Positions 31,797 to 41,969 are shown, counted from the first letter of the stretch. The stretch is DNA of 48,763 nucleotides from JAAZMA01 sp036720245 (GCA_036720245.1 DAIMNI010000012.1:1-48763), one strand, 5' to 3'. Notes: generated by a model not told the origin, from the letters alone. Made by a program: numbers and translations.

Positions 31797-32855
31797 TTAC
31801 ATCCTATAATATTTTTTCTCACCCATACCAAAGAAATCTTTAATTTCTATTTTCCTATCATCTGCCAAAATATAACCTTCAAATTTCCCCATAGGTGCTT
31901 CATAATCGCAGTAAACTATTAGTGCATTTATTTTTAACTTACTTTTCCTTTCGGGATAAAAATATAAATCTATAGTATTGTATTTATCTTTTATATGCCA
32001 TATTTCTTCTTTATCATAATTCCTTTCAACTTTTATAGGTGGAAGTGGAAACATATATTCATTAATCCAAATGCAATTTTCATTATAATTTTCCTTATCT
32101 TGTACCTGATTATCTGTCAAATTAAAACCTACAGTATTTCCATTACTATCCCTACCCCATCCAGTCACCCAATCATATTTTAATCTATAGGGATAATATC
32201 CCTTATGATCATCTACTATCATATTAGATTCTTCTTTTTTAAATTGGGTTTTACGATTACCTATAGAAAGATGTCCCTCCATTGGCATCAAAGCCTTATG
32301 GGAATAAATTGCCCTATTTTCCCCTAAGGGCATACAAGTTACTATTGGTTCATTATTATGATAAGCAGTAATATCCAAATTCATCTTCTCTGTTTTCTTA
32401 GTTTTAGCTACATTTAATTTTACATTTATTTTATCATTTTTTAAATCATTATGGATTTCCATGCTAAAATTTTCCGTTTTATAATAAGTAATACTATTTA
32501 ACATTCCATCTCCTATATTAGTTTTAAATGGAGATACAATTTTATTTATAGATATTATTTTTTTATGAATTTTATCGTAGACTTCTATAATTACAATGGC
32601 AGAAATTTTAGCATTGTAGATGGCTCCAAATATAAAGAATTCTTCATTTCCCATTTGAAATGCTTCCCATTCTTTTAATCTCATATTGTTAAACCATTTT
32701 GGTGCCCTATATCCCAATGGATTATGGGCTGAAAGCATATTTATATTTGGAATAGCCTTATTATAGGTTCCAAAATTAAATTTCCCATTTTCATCCACTA
32801 TAGAATCTATAGTTTCATTAATCCCACGATAATACTCTAAACTATTTTTCAACAT
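31797..32855 (-). CDS. DUF2804 protein
   Basis: A 352-residue cytoplasmic protein rich in beta structure, with the DUF2804 endings: DWVTGWGRDSNGNTVGFNL in the middle third and a C-terminal DFFGMGEKK. Relatives are widespread but uncharacterised; the fold is thought to resemble lipocalin/hydroxyneurosporene-type beta barrels. The first residues include HNPLGYRAPKWFNNMRLKEW. The ATG at 32855 follows AGGGGG; an in-frame GTG or other start at 32873 has no site. It follows the IPP isomerase gene with 20 bases between, so one transcript is likely. A lipid or isoprenoid link is speculation. Confidence 0.8.
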   Translation of the reverse strand: MLKNSLEYYRGINETIDSIVDENGKFNFGTYNKAIPNINMLSAHNPLGYRAPKWFNNMRLKEWEAFQMGNEEFFIFGAIYNAKISAIVIIEVYDKIHKKIISINKIVSPFKTNIGDGMLNSITYYKTENFSMEIHNDLKNDKINVKLNVAKTKKTEKMNLDITAYHNNEPIVTCMPLGENRAIYSHKALMPMEGHLSIGNRKTQFKKEESNMIVDDHKGYYPYRLKYDWVTGWGRDSNGNTVGFNLTDNQVQDKENYNENCIWINEYMFPLPPIKVERNYDKEEIWHIKDKYNTIDLYFYPERKSKLKINALIVYCDYEAPMGKFEGYILADDRKIEIKDFFGMGEKKYYRM

Positions 32856-32875
32856 AAAATCCCCCTTCCCCAAAT

Positions 32876-33928
32876 TTAAGACCTGTTGCTAAAATCCTTA
32901 AATGGGATATTTCTAGCAATACACCATTCTTTTACATCCTTCATTATAATAATATCTGTATATTTTAATTCCTCTATGGATTTTTTACCTAAAAGGGTCA
33001 TAATTGATTTAATTTGGGTTTTCCAATTTTGGATTTCTTCTATAGCCTTTTCTACACCTAAATTCTCCACCATATATAAAATTGGAGCTGCTAAACCTAC
33101 AGCTTTACTCCCTAGTGCTAAGGCCTTTACCATATCCATAGAATTGCGAATGCCTCCTGAGGCCAGTATTTCATAGGAGTCTATAAATTCTTGAGCTTCC
33201 AATAAGGAAACCACAGTAGAATTGCCAAAGTCCTCTAGAAAATTAAATTTATCCTCTGCTCTTCTATAATTTTCAATTCTTGCAAAATTAGTTCCACCAG
33301 TGCCACTAATATCTATGGTCTTAACTCCTATATCAACTAATTGTTTTATGGCTTTTTTACTCATTCCAAAGCCTACTTCTTTCACAATTACAGGAATGCC
33401 AATATTTTCTACAATTGTTTCTATATTTTTAAGCCAATTGGAAAAATCCCTATCCCCTTCAGGCATAATCAATTCCTGTGCCGCATTAATATGAATTTGT
33501 AGTCCATCTGCTTCTAGAATATCCACAGCTCTTTTAGCATCTTCTAAAGTTTTTTCCGCCCCTAAATTTGCAAAGATAATCCCATTAGGATTGACTTCTC
33601 GAATTATTCTAAAGCTATCCTCTACAAGGGAATCCTTTAATGCTATACTTAAGGAGCCTGATGCCATAAGTAAATTTGTCTCTTTGGCTATATAGGCAAT
33701 CTTTTCGTTAATTACCTTTGTTTCATTACTGCCACCAGTTATTGCATTAATATAAAAGGGCTGTTCCATATTAAAACCTGCTATGGATGTATTTATATTC
33801 ACATTTTCTATAGAAATTTCTGGGAACACCTGATGTATAAATTTAATATTATCAAAATCAGATTTATTTTCTTCCTCATAAAATTTAAGTGCTAATTTAA
33901 CATGATCATTTTTTTTATTTTCTATCAA
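32876..33928 (-). CDS. fni: Type 2 isopentenyl-diphosphate delta-isomerase
   Basis: FMN- and NADPH-dependent enzyme that interconverts isopentenyl and dimethylallyl diphosphate. The 350-residue TIM barrel shows RKxDH-like N-terminus ENKKNDHVKLAL, NAITGGS, MASGSLSIAL, the Q-x-H-x-N triad region LQIHINAAQELIMPEGDRDF with the catalytic glutamine/histidine, VKEVGFGMS, DISGTGGTNFARIENYR and ASGGIRN. It is independent of the metal-dependent type 1 enzyme and implies isoprenoid synthesis from IPP. The start is TTG at 33928 after GAAAGGG. Confidence 0.95.
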   Translation of the reverse strand: MIENKKNDHVKLALKFYEEENKSDFDNIKFIHQVFPEISIENVNINTSIAGFNMEQPFYINAITGGSNETKVINEKIAYIAKETNLLMASGSLSIALKDSLVEDSFRIIREVNPNGIIFANLGAEKTLEDAKRAVDILEADGLQIHINAAQELIMPEGDRDFSNWLKNIETIVENIGIPVIVKEVGFGMSKKAIKQLVDIGVKTIDISGTGGTNFARIENYRRAEDKFNFLEDFGNSTVVSLLEAQEFIDSYEILASGGIRNSMDMVKALALGSKAVGLAAPILYMVENLGVEKAIEEIQNWKTQIKSIMTLLGKKSIEELKYTDIIIMKDVKEWCIARNIPFKDFSNRS

Positions 33929-33963
33929 TTTGTTTCCCTTTCTTATAATATAATTTTAATGAA

Positions 33964-36900
33964 TTACACGTCAAATAAAGATAATATATCTTCTTCGCTT
34001 AATTTAGATACCAAAGTTTCCCCTTCTGTTATTACCTTGTCTACCATTTCTTTTTTCTTTTCCTGAAGTTTAAATATCTTTTCTTCAATTGTTCCTTTGG
34101 TTATAAGTTTAATAACTTGAACTGTGTTTTCCTGACCTATTCTGTGAGCCCTATCTGTTGCTTGATCTTCTACTGCTGGATTCCACCATGGGTCAAAATG
34201 TATAACCATATCTGCACCTGTTAAATTTAATCCCGTTCCACCTGCTTTTAAGGAAATTAAAAACACATCTCCTACTCCTTTGTTGAAATCCTTTACTAAT
34301 TTTCCTCTTTCTTTAATATCTGTAGAACCATCAAGATACATATATTGTATATCACTTTCTTCAAGCATATCTTTTATAATACTTAACATGCTAGTGAATT
34401 GGGAAAAAAGAAGTATTCTATGCCCTCCGCCTATGGCATCTTGTAATATTTCTTTAAGTGAGTCTAATTTACCACTTCCTCCTACATAGTCTTCAACAAA
34501 CATACTTGGATGACAGCATATTTGTCTTAGCCTTGTAAGTCCTGCTAGAATTTTTATATGAGATTTATTAAATCCCTTATGGCTTATTTCCTCTTCTATT
34601 TCTCCTTTAATAGCTTGTAAATAAGCAAGATATATCTTTTTTTGTTCTTTTGTCATATCTACCACTATTTTTTGCTCTATCTTATCAGGCAATTCTTTTA
34701 ATACATCCTTTTTAACCCTTCTTAAAATAAAGGGCCTTATGTGATTGTTTAAATCTTTAAGAGCCTCGCTGTCTTGTTCCCTAAAAATAGGTTTTTCATA
34801 TTTCTCCATAAACTTATTATTGGATAATAAATAACCTGGCATTAAAAAATCAAAAATAGACCATAATTCCATCAATGAATTTTCCATAGGGGTACCAGTT
34901 AAAGCAAAATAATTACTAGCTTTTATGCTTTTAACAGATTTTGCACTTAAAGAATTATGATTCTTTATATATTGTGCTTCATCTAATATGCAATATCTAA
35001 AATTGAAATCCTGATATAGTTCTATATCTCTTCTTATAAGTGGATAAGACGTTATAATTATATCATAATTAACTATATCTTCCATAAGCTTTTTTCTTTC
35101 TTCTTTGCTCCCTGTAACTACTAAAACTTTAAGCTCAGCTGCAAACTTTTCTACCTCTGCTTCCCAGTTATATACTAATGAAGTAGGTACGACTACAAGA
35201 GAAGGAACTGTGCCTTTTTCTTTTTTCTCCGACAATAAAAATGTAATAATTTGTAAGGTCTTTCCCAATCCCATATCATCAGCTAATATACCACCAAAAC
35301 CATATTGAGATAAAGTTTTAAGCCACTTAAATCCAAATTTTTGATAGTCTCTAAGTATTCCATCTAATTCTATAGGAATTTCATATTTTATATCTTCTGG
35401 CTCATTTATATCCCTAACTAGTTTTTTAAAATTTATATTTTTCGTTATAAAATCCAATCTTTTTTCTTTCAAATATTTGTCTAAATACATAGCCCTAAAT
35501 TTAGGTATAGATATAATATCCTTTTCAAAATCCCCTTTACTTATATTAAGGTATTCTATCATATTTCCCATATCTTCTAATTCTGGGTTATCAAGGGGCA
35601 AAAAAGAACCATCTTTTAATCTATAATATTTTTTCTTTTCCTTTAATGCTTTAAATACTTTATCTAATTCTCCCCTATCTATTCCATCTATTTCAAAATC
35701 AAATTCTAGCATATCCAAAGTATTACTAAGCCTTATACCACCAGAAAAGTAAGAAGAATCCCTAAATTTTAGATTCTTAAAGTTTTCCGAATAAAATATA
35801 TCACAATGTTCTTGAAGTCTAGGGATAATATCGTATATAAATTCAAATATTTTTCCCTCTTCATCCATAAATATGGCTCCATCTCTAACCTTGAATTCAC
35901 TTTCTTCCAAAAGTCTAAGAATATACCTTTCTTTTTCAATATCTCTTAATAGTATCCTTTGTTTGTTCTCTGAATCATTTTCCTTAGAACTAAAGGGGTT
36001 TATAACTATATCTCCATATATAAAATCAATTTTCCCCGTAACAATATCACCTTGCCTATCAAGATAAATCTCGGTTTTAAGCCCTGGATTGTATATTGTT
36101 TCTTCTACCTTTTCATCTATATTTAAATTGATCACATTCTTTACATTCGGAAGAACTTCTGATATAAAGGACTCCTTATATCTATCGGGAACCTTTAAAG
36201 CACCATTTCCTTTAACACTTATTTCATTATAAAGAGGCAATAGTTTTTTGCTTTGATTTTTAGGTAATCTATATATTTTATTGCAACTAAATATATATTC
36301 TCCATCCGAAGTGAGAGGAATTAAAGAATCTTCAGTATTGAGCATAATCATTAAATCTTTCCCATTTTCCTGAATATTCATATCTAGTGGTATTTCTTCC
36401 TCTATTATATTTATATTATTATAATTTTTATCCATAATCTTAGCATTAAAATTTCTACCTTTCATAAAACTAAAAAATTTTTTAAGTGCAAAAGGTGTAA
36501 GCAAAAGATTTTTAGCATTAAATATGCTTCTTGAATTGTATGCATTGTATCTAGTATTATTTATTTCGTGATTTTCATATAAAAGCATTAAAAGATTAAT
36601 AATTTCATTGTCCTCATCTTTAAATTTATATTTATAAGGCGAGAAAGTAAAATGTTTTCCAAATTCCATATCTTGTCCTTCATTTAAAGCTTCTAAAAAC
36701 TTCCTCATATTTTTCACTACATATAGCCTATCTTCCCCTATTCTTAGATTTAAATATGAAGACCCTTCTATGCCATAATATTCATTTAAATCAAATTCAT
36801 AATTAAACTCTAGGTTTAAAAATTTTCTTTCTTCTTCATAGCTTTGTCTATAATAATCTATTATATTTAATATTCCTTCTCCATCATCCTTTTTTCGTAA

Positions 36901-37200
36901 TTTCCCTTCTAAATCCAAATTTCTTATACAATTAAGAGTAGCAACTATATGTTTACAATCCCCAGTATATTTTTCATAAGCAGGGCATGTACAATGTGAA
37001 GAAATTATTTCCCCCTTATCATCAAATCTTATAGAAACCTGATAATTTAAATTTCCTTTAACAACACTTTCAAAATAATCATTTTCAAAATTAGAACCTA
37101 ACTTTATTATCCTACCCTCGCTATAATATCTTTTACCTTTGATATAAGTAGAATAATCTCCAGCCCTATTTAATAATATATCTTCATTTATATTTAACAT
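33964..37200 (-). CDS. SWIM zinc-finger SNF2-family helicase
   Basis: A 1078-residue DNA-dependent ATPase of the bacterial SNF2/HepA-like type. A SWIM zinc finger (C70, C72, C82, H84 in CTCPAYEKYTGDCKH) opens the protein, a long SNF2-associated region follows, and the motor starts near residue 615. DDMGLGKT (Walker A, about residue 643), DEAQYIKN (DEAQ box), LTGTPMENSL, and in the second lobe KAGGTGLNLTGAD and DRAHRIGQ are intact. Such proteins are common in Firmicutes; proposed roles include transcription recycling and DNA repair. GAGGTG precedes the ATG. It is probably its own unit upstream of fni, with 35 bases between. Confidence 0.93.
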   Translation of the reverse strand: MLNINEDILLNRAGDYSTYIKGKRYYSEGRIIKLGSNFENDYFESVVKGNLNYQVSIRFDDKGEIISSHCTCPAYEKYTGDCKHIVATLNCIRNLDLEGKLRKKDDGEGILNIIDYYRQSYEEERKFLNLEFNYEFDLNEYYGIEGSSYLNLRIGEDRLYVVKNMRKFLEALNEGQDMEFGKHFTFSPYKYKFKDEDNEIINLLMLLYENHEINNTRYNAYNSRSIFNAKNLLLTPFALKKFFSFMKGRNFNAKIMDKNYNNINIIEEEIPLDMNIQENGKDLMIMLNTEDSLIPLTSDGEYIFSCNKIYRLPKNQSKKLLPLYNEISVKGNGALKVPDRYKESFISEVLPNVKNVINLNIDEKVEETIYNPGLKTEIYLDRQGDIVTGKIDFIYGDIVINPFSSKENDSENKQRILLRDIEKERYILRLLEESEFKVRDGAIFMDEEGKIFEFIYDIIPRLQEHCDIFYSENFKNLKFRDSSYFSGGIRLSNTLDMLEFDFEIDGIDRGELDKVFKALKEKKKYYRLKDGSFLPLDNPELEDMGNMIEYLNISKGDFEKDIISIPKFRAMYLDKYLKEKRLDFITKNINFKKLVRDINEPEDIKYEIPIELDGILRDYQKFGFKWLKTLSQYGFGGILADDMGLGKTLQIITFLLSEKKEKGTVPSLVVVPTSLVYNWEAEVEKFAAELKVLVVTGSKEERKKLMEDIVNYDIIITSYPLIRRDIELYQDFNFRYCILDEAQYIKNHNSLSAKSVKSIKASNYFALTGTPMENSLMELWSIFDFLMPGYLLSNNKFMEKYEKPIFREQDSEALKDLNNHIRPFILRRVKKDVLKELPDKIEQKIVVDMTKEQKKIYLAYLQAIKGEIEEEISHKGFNKSHIKILAGLTRLRQICCHPSMFVEDYVGGSGKLDSLKEILQDAIGGGHRILLFSQFTSMLSIIKDMLEESDIQYMYLDGSTDIKERGKLVKDFNKGVGDVFLISLKAGGTGLNLTGADMVIHFDPWWNPAVEDQATDRAHRIGQENTVQVIKLITKGTIEEKIFKLQEKKKEMVDKVITEGETLVSKLSEEDILSLFDV

Positions 37201-37285
37201 AGTACACCTCTAATATAGAATAATTAATCTTAATTGTATCATAGACTTAATTTGAATTTTTTAAACGCAAAAATATAAGAGATAA

Positions 37286-38215
37286 TTAATACACTGGAAT
37301 TCGTATATTTTCTATAACCTCTTTTTGTATCTTATTTATAGATTCTACATTAATAATTTCTTTTAATAAATTATTAATTCCATAGGATTTGTTATTAATT
37401 ACTAAAACAGCCCTGGTTTCATCCCCAATAATCTCGTTTATAGGTGCATCCTTAAATTCAATACCTTCAATTATTTCTGATTTTTCTATGGTGTCTTTAT
37501 TATATATTGTCATATCTATTGTACCATCCATAATAGCAGGCACCATTTTTGTATATTGAAGATCTACAAATTCAACTTCTCTTCCCTCAGTTAAATATTC
37601 TAACCATTTCACATGGTCTGGGGAATGTAAATCCCTTCCTACTTTTATAGATTGCTTATTAAATACTTCTTTATCCTTATATATAAGAACATAACCACTT
37701 ATATAACTATAGGGTTCAAATTCCATAACAATACTTAAATTATCATATTTTTCAATTAAAGCTATTGCAGATTCTTTACTAAGAATTGCAAAATCATACT
37801 TCTCCTGTAAAACACCTTGAACTCTATTTTCAGCACCTTGCATATAAGCAAAATGAAAAGGTATATCCCTTTTTTCCATTTGAGCATATATAGCAGTTGC
37901 AATCCCTTCATGTTTCTTTGTATAGGGAAGAGGTGATACACCTGTAAGAACCCCCCAAGAAGTAAATTCCCATAGTTTTTCATAATCAATATGTTCTAAA
38001 TAAGTACCTAGAGTGCCCCTCTTAGATCTGGATATAGCTTTTTCATTTTCTAGTATATTTAATACCTCTTGTACTATTCCCCTTGATGCATCAAATTTTT
38101 TTGTATAGGATTCTATTGTATCGATTCTATCTCCTGGTGAATATGCTAATAGTTCTCTTGAGATCATCATTAGAACCATTCCTTTTTTATTAAAAATTCC
38201 AAATCTAGAAGTCAT
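37286..38215 (-). CDS. YhfZ-type GntR-like transcriptional regulator
   Basis: A 309-residue regulator. The N-terminal winged helix-turn-helix is seen in YSPGDRIDTIESYTKKFDAS and RGIVQEVLNILENEKAI. The C-terminal 220 residues resemble a periplasmic-binding-protein-like ligand domain (TGVSPLPYTKKHEGIATAIY, then SYISGYVLIYKDKEV), as in YhfZ of Escherichia coli. It ends the cluster of flavoenzymes and FGGY kinase on the same strand, so it probably senses a metabolite of that pathway. GGAGGAAAAAATTT precedes the ATG. A large inverted repeat (38280-38321) separates it from the kinase. Confidence 0.82.
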   Translation of the reverse strand: MTSRFGIFNKKGMVLMMISRELLAYSPGDRIDTIESYTKKFDASRGIVQEVLNILENEKAISRSKRGTLGTYLEHIDYEKLWEFTSWGVLTGVSPLPYTKKHEGIATAIYAQMEKRDIPFHFAYMQGAENRVQGVLQEKYDFAILSKESAIALIEKYDNLSIVMEFEPYSYISGYVLIYKDKEVFNKQSIKVGRDLHSPDHVKWLEYLTEGREVEFVDLQYTKMVPAIMDGTIDMTIYNKDTIEKSEIIEGIEFKDAPINEIIGDETRAVLVINNKSYGINNLLKEIINVESINKIQKEVIENIRIPVY

Positions 38216-38279
38216 AAATTTTTTCCTCCTGTTTCATTAGTCCCTTTATTATAACACAAAACAGTTTTATATGAAAAAT

Positions 38280-38321
38280 AATGCAAAAAATCGTATAATT
38301 AGATATACAATTTTTTGCATT
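38280..38321. promoter_or_regulatory. 18-bp inverted repeat between the FGGY kinase and the YhfZ regulator
   Basis: AATGCAAAAAATCGTATA (38280-38297) pairs with 38304-38321 at 17 of 18 positions around ATTAGA. It could end kinase transcripts or serve as an operator for the regulator gene. It lacks a good T-run on the minus strand, so the operator reading is at least as likely. Confidence 0.5.
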
Positions 38322-38325
38322 AAAT

Positions 38326-39867
38326 TTAAAGGTTTCCATATTTAGATAGTACATCGGTAATTGGTTTGCTTACTTTATAAAAGTTTTTATATACATTTTT
38401 ATATATATCATCATATATTTTACTATTTTTGGGGATTGGATAGAATACTTTATCTACTTTTACCATTTTTTTAATTCCATCTTCTTCATCTTTGAAAATA
38501 CCAGATCCAATCCCGGCAGCAATGGCTGCACCTACAGCGCATACTTCATGGGTTTGAAGTCTTATAGTTTTAATATTAAAAATATCTGCTGTTAATTGCA
38601 TTGCAACATCAGATTTGCTACCCCCCCCAACAATATATATTTCCTTCGTTTTGTTTTTTATCTGACCTTGAATAATTTCAAAACCATTTCTTAGGGCATA
38701 GGCTATACTTTCAAGAATTGCCCTATATAAATATTCCTTGGTATGTGCATCAGTCAAGCCAATAATGGCACCTTTTGCATCTGGATAAAGAACATAATGT
38801 GGTGCCCAAAATGGATATACAAATAGCCCATTAGAACCAGGCGGTATATCCTTTGCCTTTTCATTCATTTCATTTAGTAATTTGGGAAAGTCCTCTTCTA
38901 TTGCATATTGCTTACAAAACCAGGTTACCAACCAATATCCCCTATCTATATAAAATTCAGGATTCCAAGCATGGGGAATTGAACTTGGCCATGTGTAATA
39001 AGAAAATTTTCTATCCTTAACAAATTTCTTGCTAGTTATAGCTATTGTTGCCAATGTCCCGTAGGAAATAGTAGCCTGTTCATCAGAAAAAGATCCACTA
39101 CCTAGGGTTTCACACTGTTTATCACCACCAGCTGCTATTATTGAAAGCCCTACTGGTAAACCTGTTTCAATACTTGCCTTCTCTGTTACATATCCCATTA
39201 TTTCTCCAGCATGAAAAAGTTTCGCTAATTGGTCCCTTCTAACGCCTATTATTTCATAAACTATATCTAAATCATACCAAGCTAATTTTTCTATATTAAA
39301 TGGGAGTACACCTACCTGCATTCCAACAGCATCGTGATAATTTCCAGTAAATTTATAGGCAATTAATCCACCCAAAGTTAAATATTTATACGCACTATCA
39401 TAGGTATCTTTTTCATGATATTTAAACCAATTAAATTTAGATCTATTAGACAACATATCAAAAAAGCTTTTCCCAAAAGTATGGATTATCTTATTTTTAC
39501 CCTTAATTTGATTTCGTGCATCCTTAACAGCCTCAGGCACTCTTCTTTGGTCCATCCAAATAATCCAGTCCCTAATATAGTTCCCATCTTTATCTAAGGG
39601 AATTATATTATCTCTATTGGCAGTAATACTACAAGCCTTAATTTTATTAATATCTTCCTTTAATTCTTGGCACACCCTATTGGTTACAATACATACATTC
39701 TGCCAAAAATCATCTGCTGGAACTTCAGCCCAACCTGGATTTAGCGAATAATAAGGTTCATTTAAAACCCTTTCATTAGCTATTTCATTACCATTGCCAT
39801 CAAATACCATTGCCCTAACACTTTGAGTACCAATATCTATAGCCATAATATAATCATCTAAACTCAA
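38326..39867 (-). CDS. FGGY-family carbohydrate kinase
   Basis: ATP-dependent kinase of a sugar, polyol or related alcohol, 513 residues. The N-terminal phosphate loop AIDIGTQSVRAMVFD, the FGGY domain with AAGGDKQCETLGSGS, and the C-terminal GGGSKSDVAMQLTADIF with AVGAAIAAGIG identify the family. It is not a classic glycerol kinase (no DQGTTSSR). By gene company (YgcU-like oxidase, ETF pair) it recalls the uncharacterised E. coli kinase YgcE. The TTG at 39867 (MSLDDYIM) is chosen because AAGGGGGTG lies six bases upstream; an earlier TTG at 39888 is not supported. The sugar cannot be assigned. Confidence 0.88.
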   Translation of the reverse strand: MSLDDYIMAIDIGTQSVRAMVFDGNGNEIANERVLNEPYYSLNPGWAEVPADDFWQNVCIVTNRVCQELKEDINKIKACSITANRDNIIPLDKDGNYIRDWIIWMDQRRVPEAVKDARNQIKGKNKIIHTFGKSFFDMLSNRSKFNWFKYHEKDTYDSAYKYLTLGGLIAYKFTGNYHDAVGMQVGVLPFNIEKLAWYDLDIVYEIIGVRRDQLAKLFHAGEIMGYVTEKASIETGLPVGLSIIAAGGDKQCETLGSGSFSDEQATISYGTLATIAITSKKFVKDRKFSYYTWPSSIPHAWNPEFYIDRGYWLVTWFCKQYAIEEDFPKLLNEMNEKAKDIPPGSNGLFVYPFWAPHYVLYPDAKGAIIGLTDAHTKEYLYRAILESIAYALRNGFEIIQGQIKNKTKEIYIVGGGSKSDVAMQLTADIFNIKTIRLQTHEVCAVGAAIAAGIGSGIFKDEEDGIKKMVKVDKVFYPIPKNSKIYDDIYKNVYKNFYKVSKPITDVLSKYGNL

Positions 39868-39918
39868 TTCAAGCACCCCCTTTGGCAAACAATGAAGTAT
39901 TATATAAAATATCCTTTT

Positions 39919-40167
39919 TTATTCCTCTGTTTTATATTTTTCATATATAGGCATAAATTTATCTTGATATTCTTTTGGGGCATGTTTTTCTAAAGTATGT
40001 TTAATATTCCACTCACCTATATTTGTTTCACCCTTTTTATTAATCCATACTTCAAATTTCTTTTTTACTGCCGCCTTATACATTGGTGGTAAGGAATCAA
40101 TAATCGCATCATACATTTTCTTACTATTACCTTCCCATGTTAAATCTTCAATCTTTAATTTAGCCAT
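39919..40167 (-). CDS. 82-residue unknown protein between etfA and the FGGY kinase
   Basis: A small, charged, soluble protein: DLTWEGNSKKMYDAIIDSLP in the first half, then YKAAVKKKFEVWINKKGETN, ending EKYKTEE. It has no cysteines, no signal and no membrane segment. A distant resemblance to the PCP_red helical domain (W, A, hydrophobic-P, K-K-K) can be seen but is not secure. It starts one base after the etfA stop and lies in the same operon, so it may be an accessory subunit of the ETF/oxidase complex. AGGGAGGGC precedes the ATG. Confidence 0.7.
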   Translation of the reverse strand: MAKLKIEDLTWEGNSKKMYDAIIDSLPPMYKAAVKKKFEVWINKKGETNIGEWNIKHTLEKHAPKEYQDKFMPIYEKYKTEE

Positions 40168-41151
40168 TTAAAGCCCTCCCTTTTTATTTAAAATACACAT
40201 CGCCACGTCTTTCCAATCATCTACAATCCCAATATCTACTTTTTTAAAAATATTGGCATTAGAATCATTATTAATTGCGATAATTTTTTTTGCCTTTCTT
40301 ATTCCTGCCATAGTTTGATTGCTTCCTGAAACCCCAAAAAGTAAAACAATATTAGCTTCTAAACTATTGCCACTAACTCCTACTTGTCTAGAATATGGAA
40401 CCAATCCTCCATCAACCACAGGTCTTGTTGCCCCAAGTTCTCCACCCAAGGCCTTAGCAAGATTTTCTAAAATTGATAATTCCTCTTTGCCCTTAATAGC
40501 ATTTCCAGCAATAACCACAATTTTAGCCTTGTCTAGTCTTATTTTTTCCTCTTTTTTCTCTACTCTTTCTATAATATTCAGCTTTTTTTCAGATAGACTT
40601 TTCTCTTTTATATTTAATTTAAAAGCACTATGCCTATACTCCTTTGGTAAATCCATTATACCAGGCCTTACTGTGGCCATCTGAGGAAAACTATTAGGTG
40701 TAATAATTTCCGCTAAAATTTCCTCTCCAAATGCAGGTCTAATTTGTACAAGCCCATATTTTTCATCATATTTAATATCAGTACAATCTGCAGTAATTCC
40801 AGTTTTAAAATGTGCTGCCACTCTTGGGGCAAAGCTCCTGCCAAGAGGGGTGGCACCAATTAATAAAATGCTAGGTTTTTGCAATTGTATATATTCACAT
40901 AATGCCTCTTTATAGTGTTCTGTATTTAAGTATTCATCATCATATTTATAAACGAAAAGTTTGTCTACATATTTTTCTAACTGTTTAAGTTCAGGATTTA
41001 ATTTATTTTCTCTATAATTCTTTGGGGTTACTACTACACCATGAATATTATCCATAGGGTTTTCTAATATTTCCATTGCTTTTCCAATAAGCTCTAGGCC
41101 AACTGGAAGCAATTTATTATCTTCTATTTCTAAAAAAATTCCTATATTCAT
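40168..41151 (-). CDS. etfA: Electron transfer flavoprotein alpha subunit
   Basis: FAD-binding subunit (327 residues) of an ETF. The C-terminal FAD domain carries LGATRPVVDGGLVPYSRQVG, FGVSGSNQTMAGI (usual GISGAIQHxAGM, here changed) and IAINNDSNANIFKKVDIGIVDDW, all family marks. No N-terminal ferredoxin domain is fused. It accepts electrons from the neighbouring FAD oxidase or passes them to it. The ATG at 41151 overlaps the etfB stop (ATGA) with GGGAGAAGGA as site; a longer start at 41166 is not supported. Confidence 0.92.
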   Translation of the reverse strand: MNIGIFLEIEDNKLLPVGLELIGKAMEILENPMDNIHGVVVTPKNYRENKLNPELKQLEKYVDKLFVYKYDDEYLNTEHYKEALCEYIQLQKPSILLIGATPLGRSFAPRVAAHFKTGITADCTDIKYDEKYGLVQIRPAFGEEILAEIITPNSFPQMATVRPGIMDLPKEYRHSAFKLNIKEKSLSEKKLNIIERVEKKEEKIRLDKAKIVVIAGNAIKGKEELSILENLAKALGGELGATRPVVDGGLVPYSRQVGVSGNSLEANIVLLFGVSGSNQTMAGIRKAKKIIAINNDSNANIFKKVDIGIVDDWKDVAMCILNKKGGL

Positions 41152-41939
41152 GGTTCCTTCTCCCATTCCATCAAGTGTTCTAAAAGCACATCTACATTTT
41201 CCTCTGTACTATTATTTAGCATTTCTCCATTTCTTGTAATAATTGGCACAAACATTTTTCTAACTCTAGTAGCTGAACCCCTATATCCAAAATTGTTTTC
41301 ATCATTTTCTTCAAGATCATCTAGTTTAATAATTTCAATTGGCTTTTTTTGAGCCAGCATCTTATCTTTAAAAGAGGATACCCTAGGATTAAAACTATTA
41401 CTATCTATAGAAAGAACTACTGGTAGCCTGACTCTAATCTTATCCATATAATTTCCCATATTGCTAATTACAGTTATTTCATTATCATTTATATCTAGTA
41501 TTTCAGTAATATAATATACATGAGTATAACTTAAAAACTCTGCTAATTCCGCTGCTACTTGACCAGTATCCCCATCAATAGATTGATTCCCACAAAATAT
41601 AATATCTGGTAAACCTATTTTTTTAATTCCTAAGGCCAGTGTATAGGCTGTAGCCAATACATCAGCTCCTGAAAATCTCTTATCCATCATATGATATGCC
41701 TCATCTACTCCCAAAACAAGGGCATTTCTAAGAGAAGCCCTCGCTTGTTTAGGTCCCATGGTTATTGCTTTTATATTTCCAGGGCTTTTTTCTCTCATTT
41801 GTAGACAGGCCTCAATAGCCCTATAATCATCAGGATTAGGTTTAGAACCTGCACTATCTCTTACAAGAGAACCAGTTTCCTCATCTTGTTGTATCTCTTT
41901 AGTATCTGGAACCTGCTTTACACATATTATATAATCCAT
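41148..41939 (-). CDS. etfB: Electron transfer flavoprotein beta subunit
   Basis: Partner of EtfA, 263 residues. N-terminal CVKQVPDTKEI, NPDDYRAIEACLQM, MGPKQARASLRNALVLGVDE, and the nucleotide site CGNQSIDGDTGQVAAELAEFL are conserved. The DGDTGQV motif is the one that in bifurcating ETFs holds the second FAD, so electron bifurcation or confurcation, as in the lactate dehydrogenase-EtfAB complex, is possible; the sequence alone does not prove it. GGTGAGCTT precedes the ATG. Confidence 0.93.
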   Translation of the reverse strand: MDYIICVKQVPDTKEIQQDEETGSLVRDSAGSKPNPDDYRAIEACLQMREKSPGNIKAITMGPKQARASLRNALVLGVDEAYHMMDKRFSGADVLATAYTLALGIKKIGLPDIIFCGNQSIDGDTGQVAAELAEFLSYTHVYYITEILDINDNEITVISNMGNYMDKIRVRLPVVLSIDSNSFNPRVSSFKDKMLAQKKPIEIIKLDDLEENDENNFGYRGSATRVRKMFVPIITRNGEMLNNSTEENVDVLLEHLMEWEKEP

Positions 41940-41969
41940 AAGCTCACCATTGCTTTCTATTTGATTATT

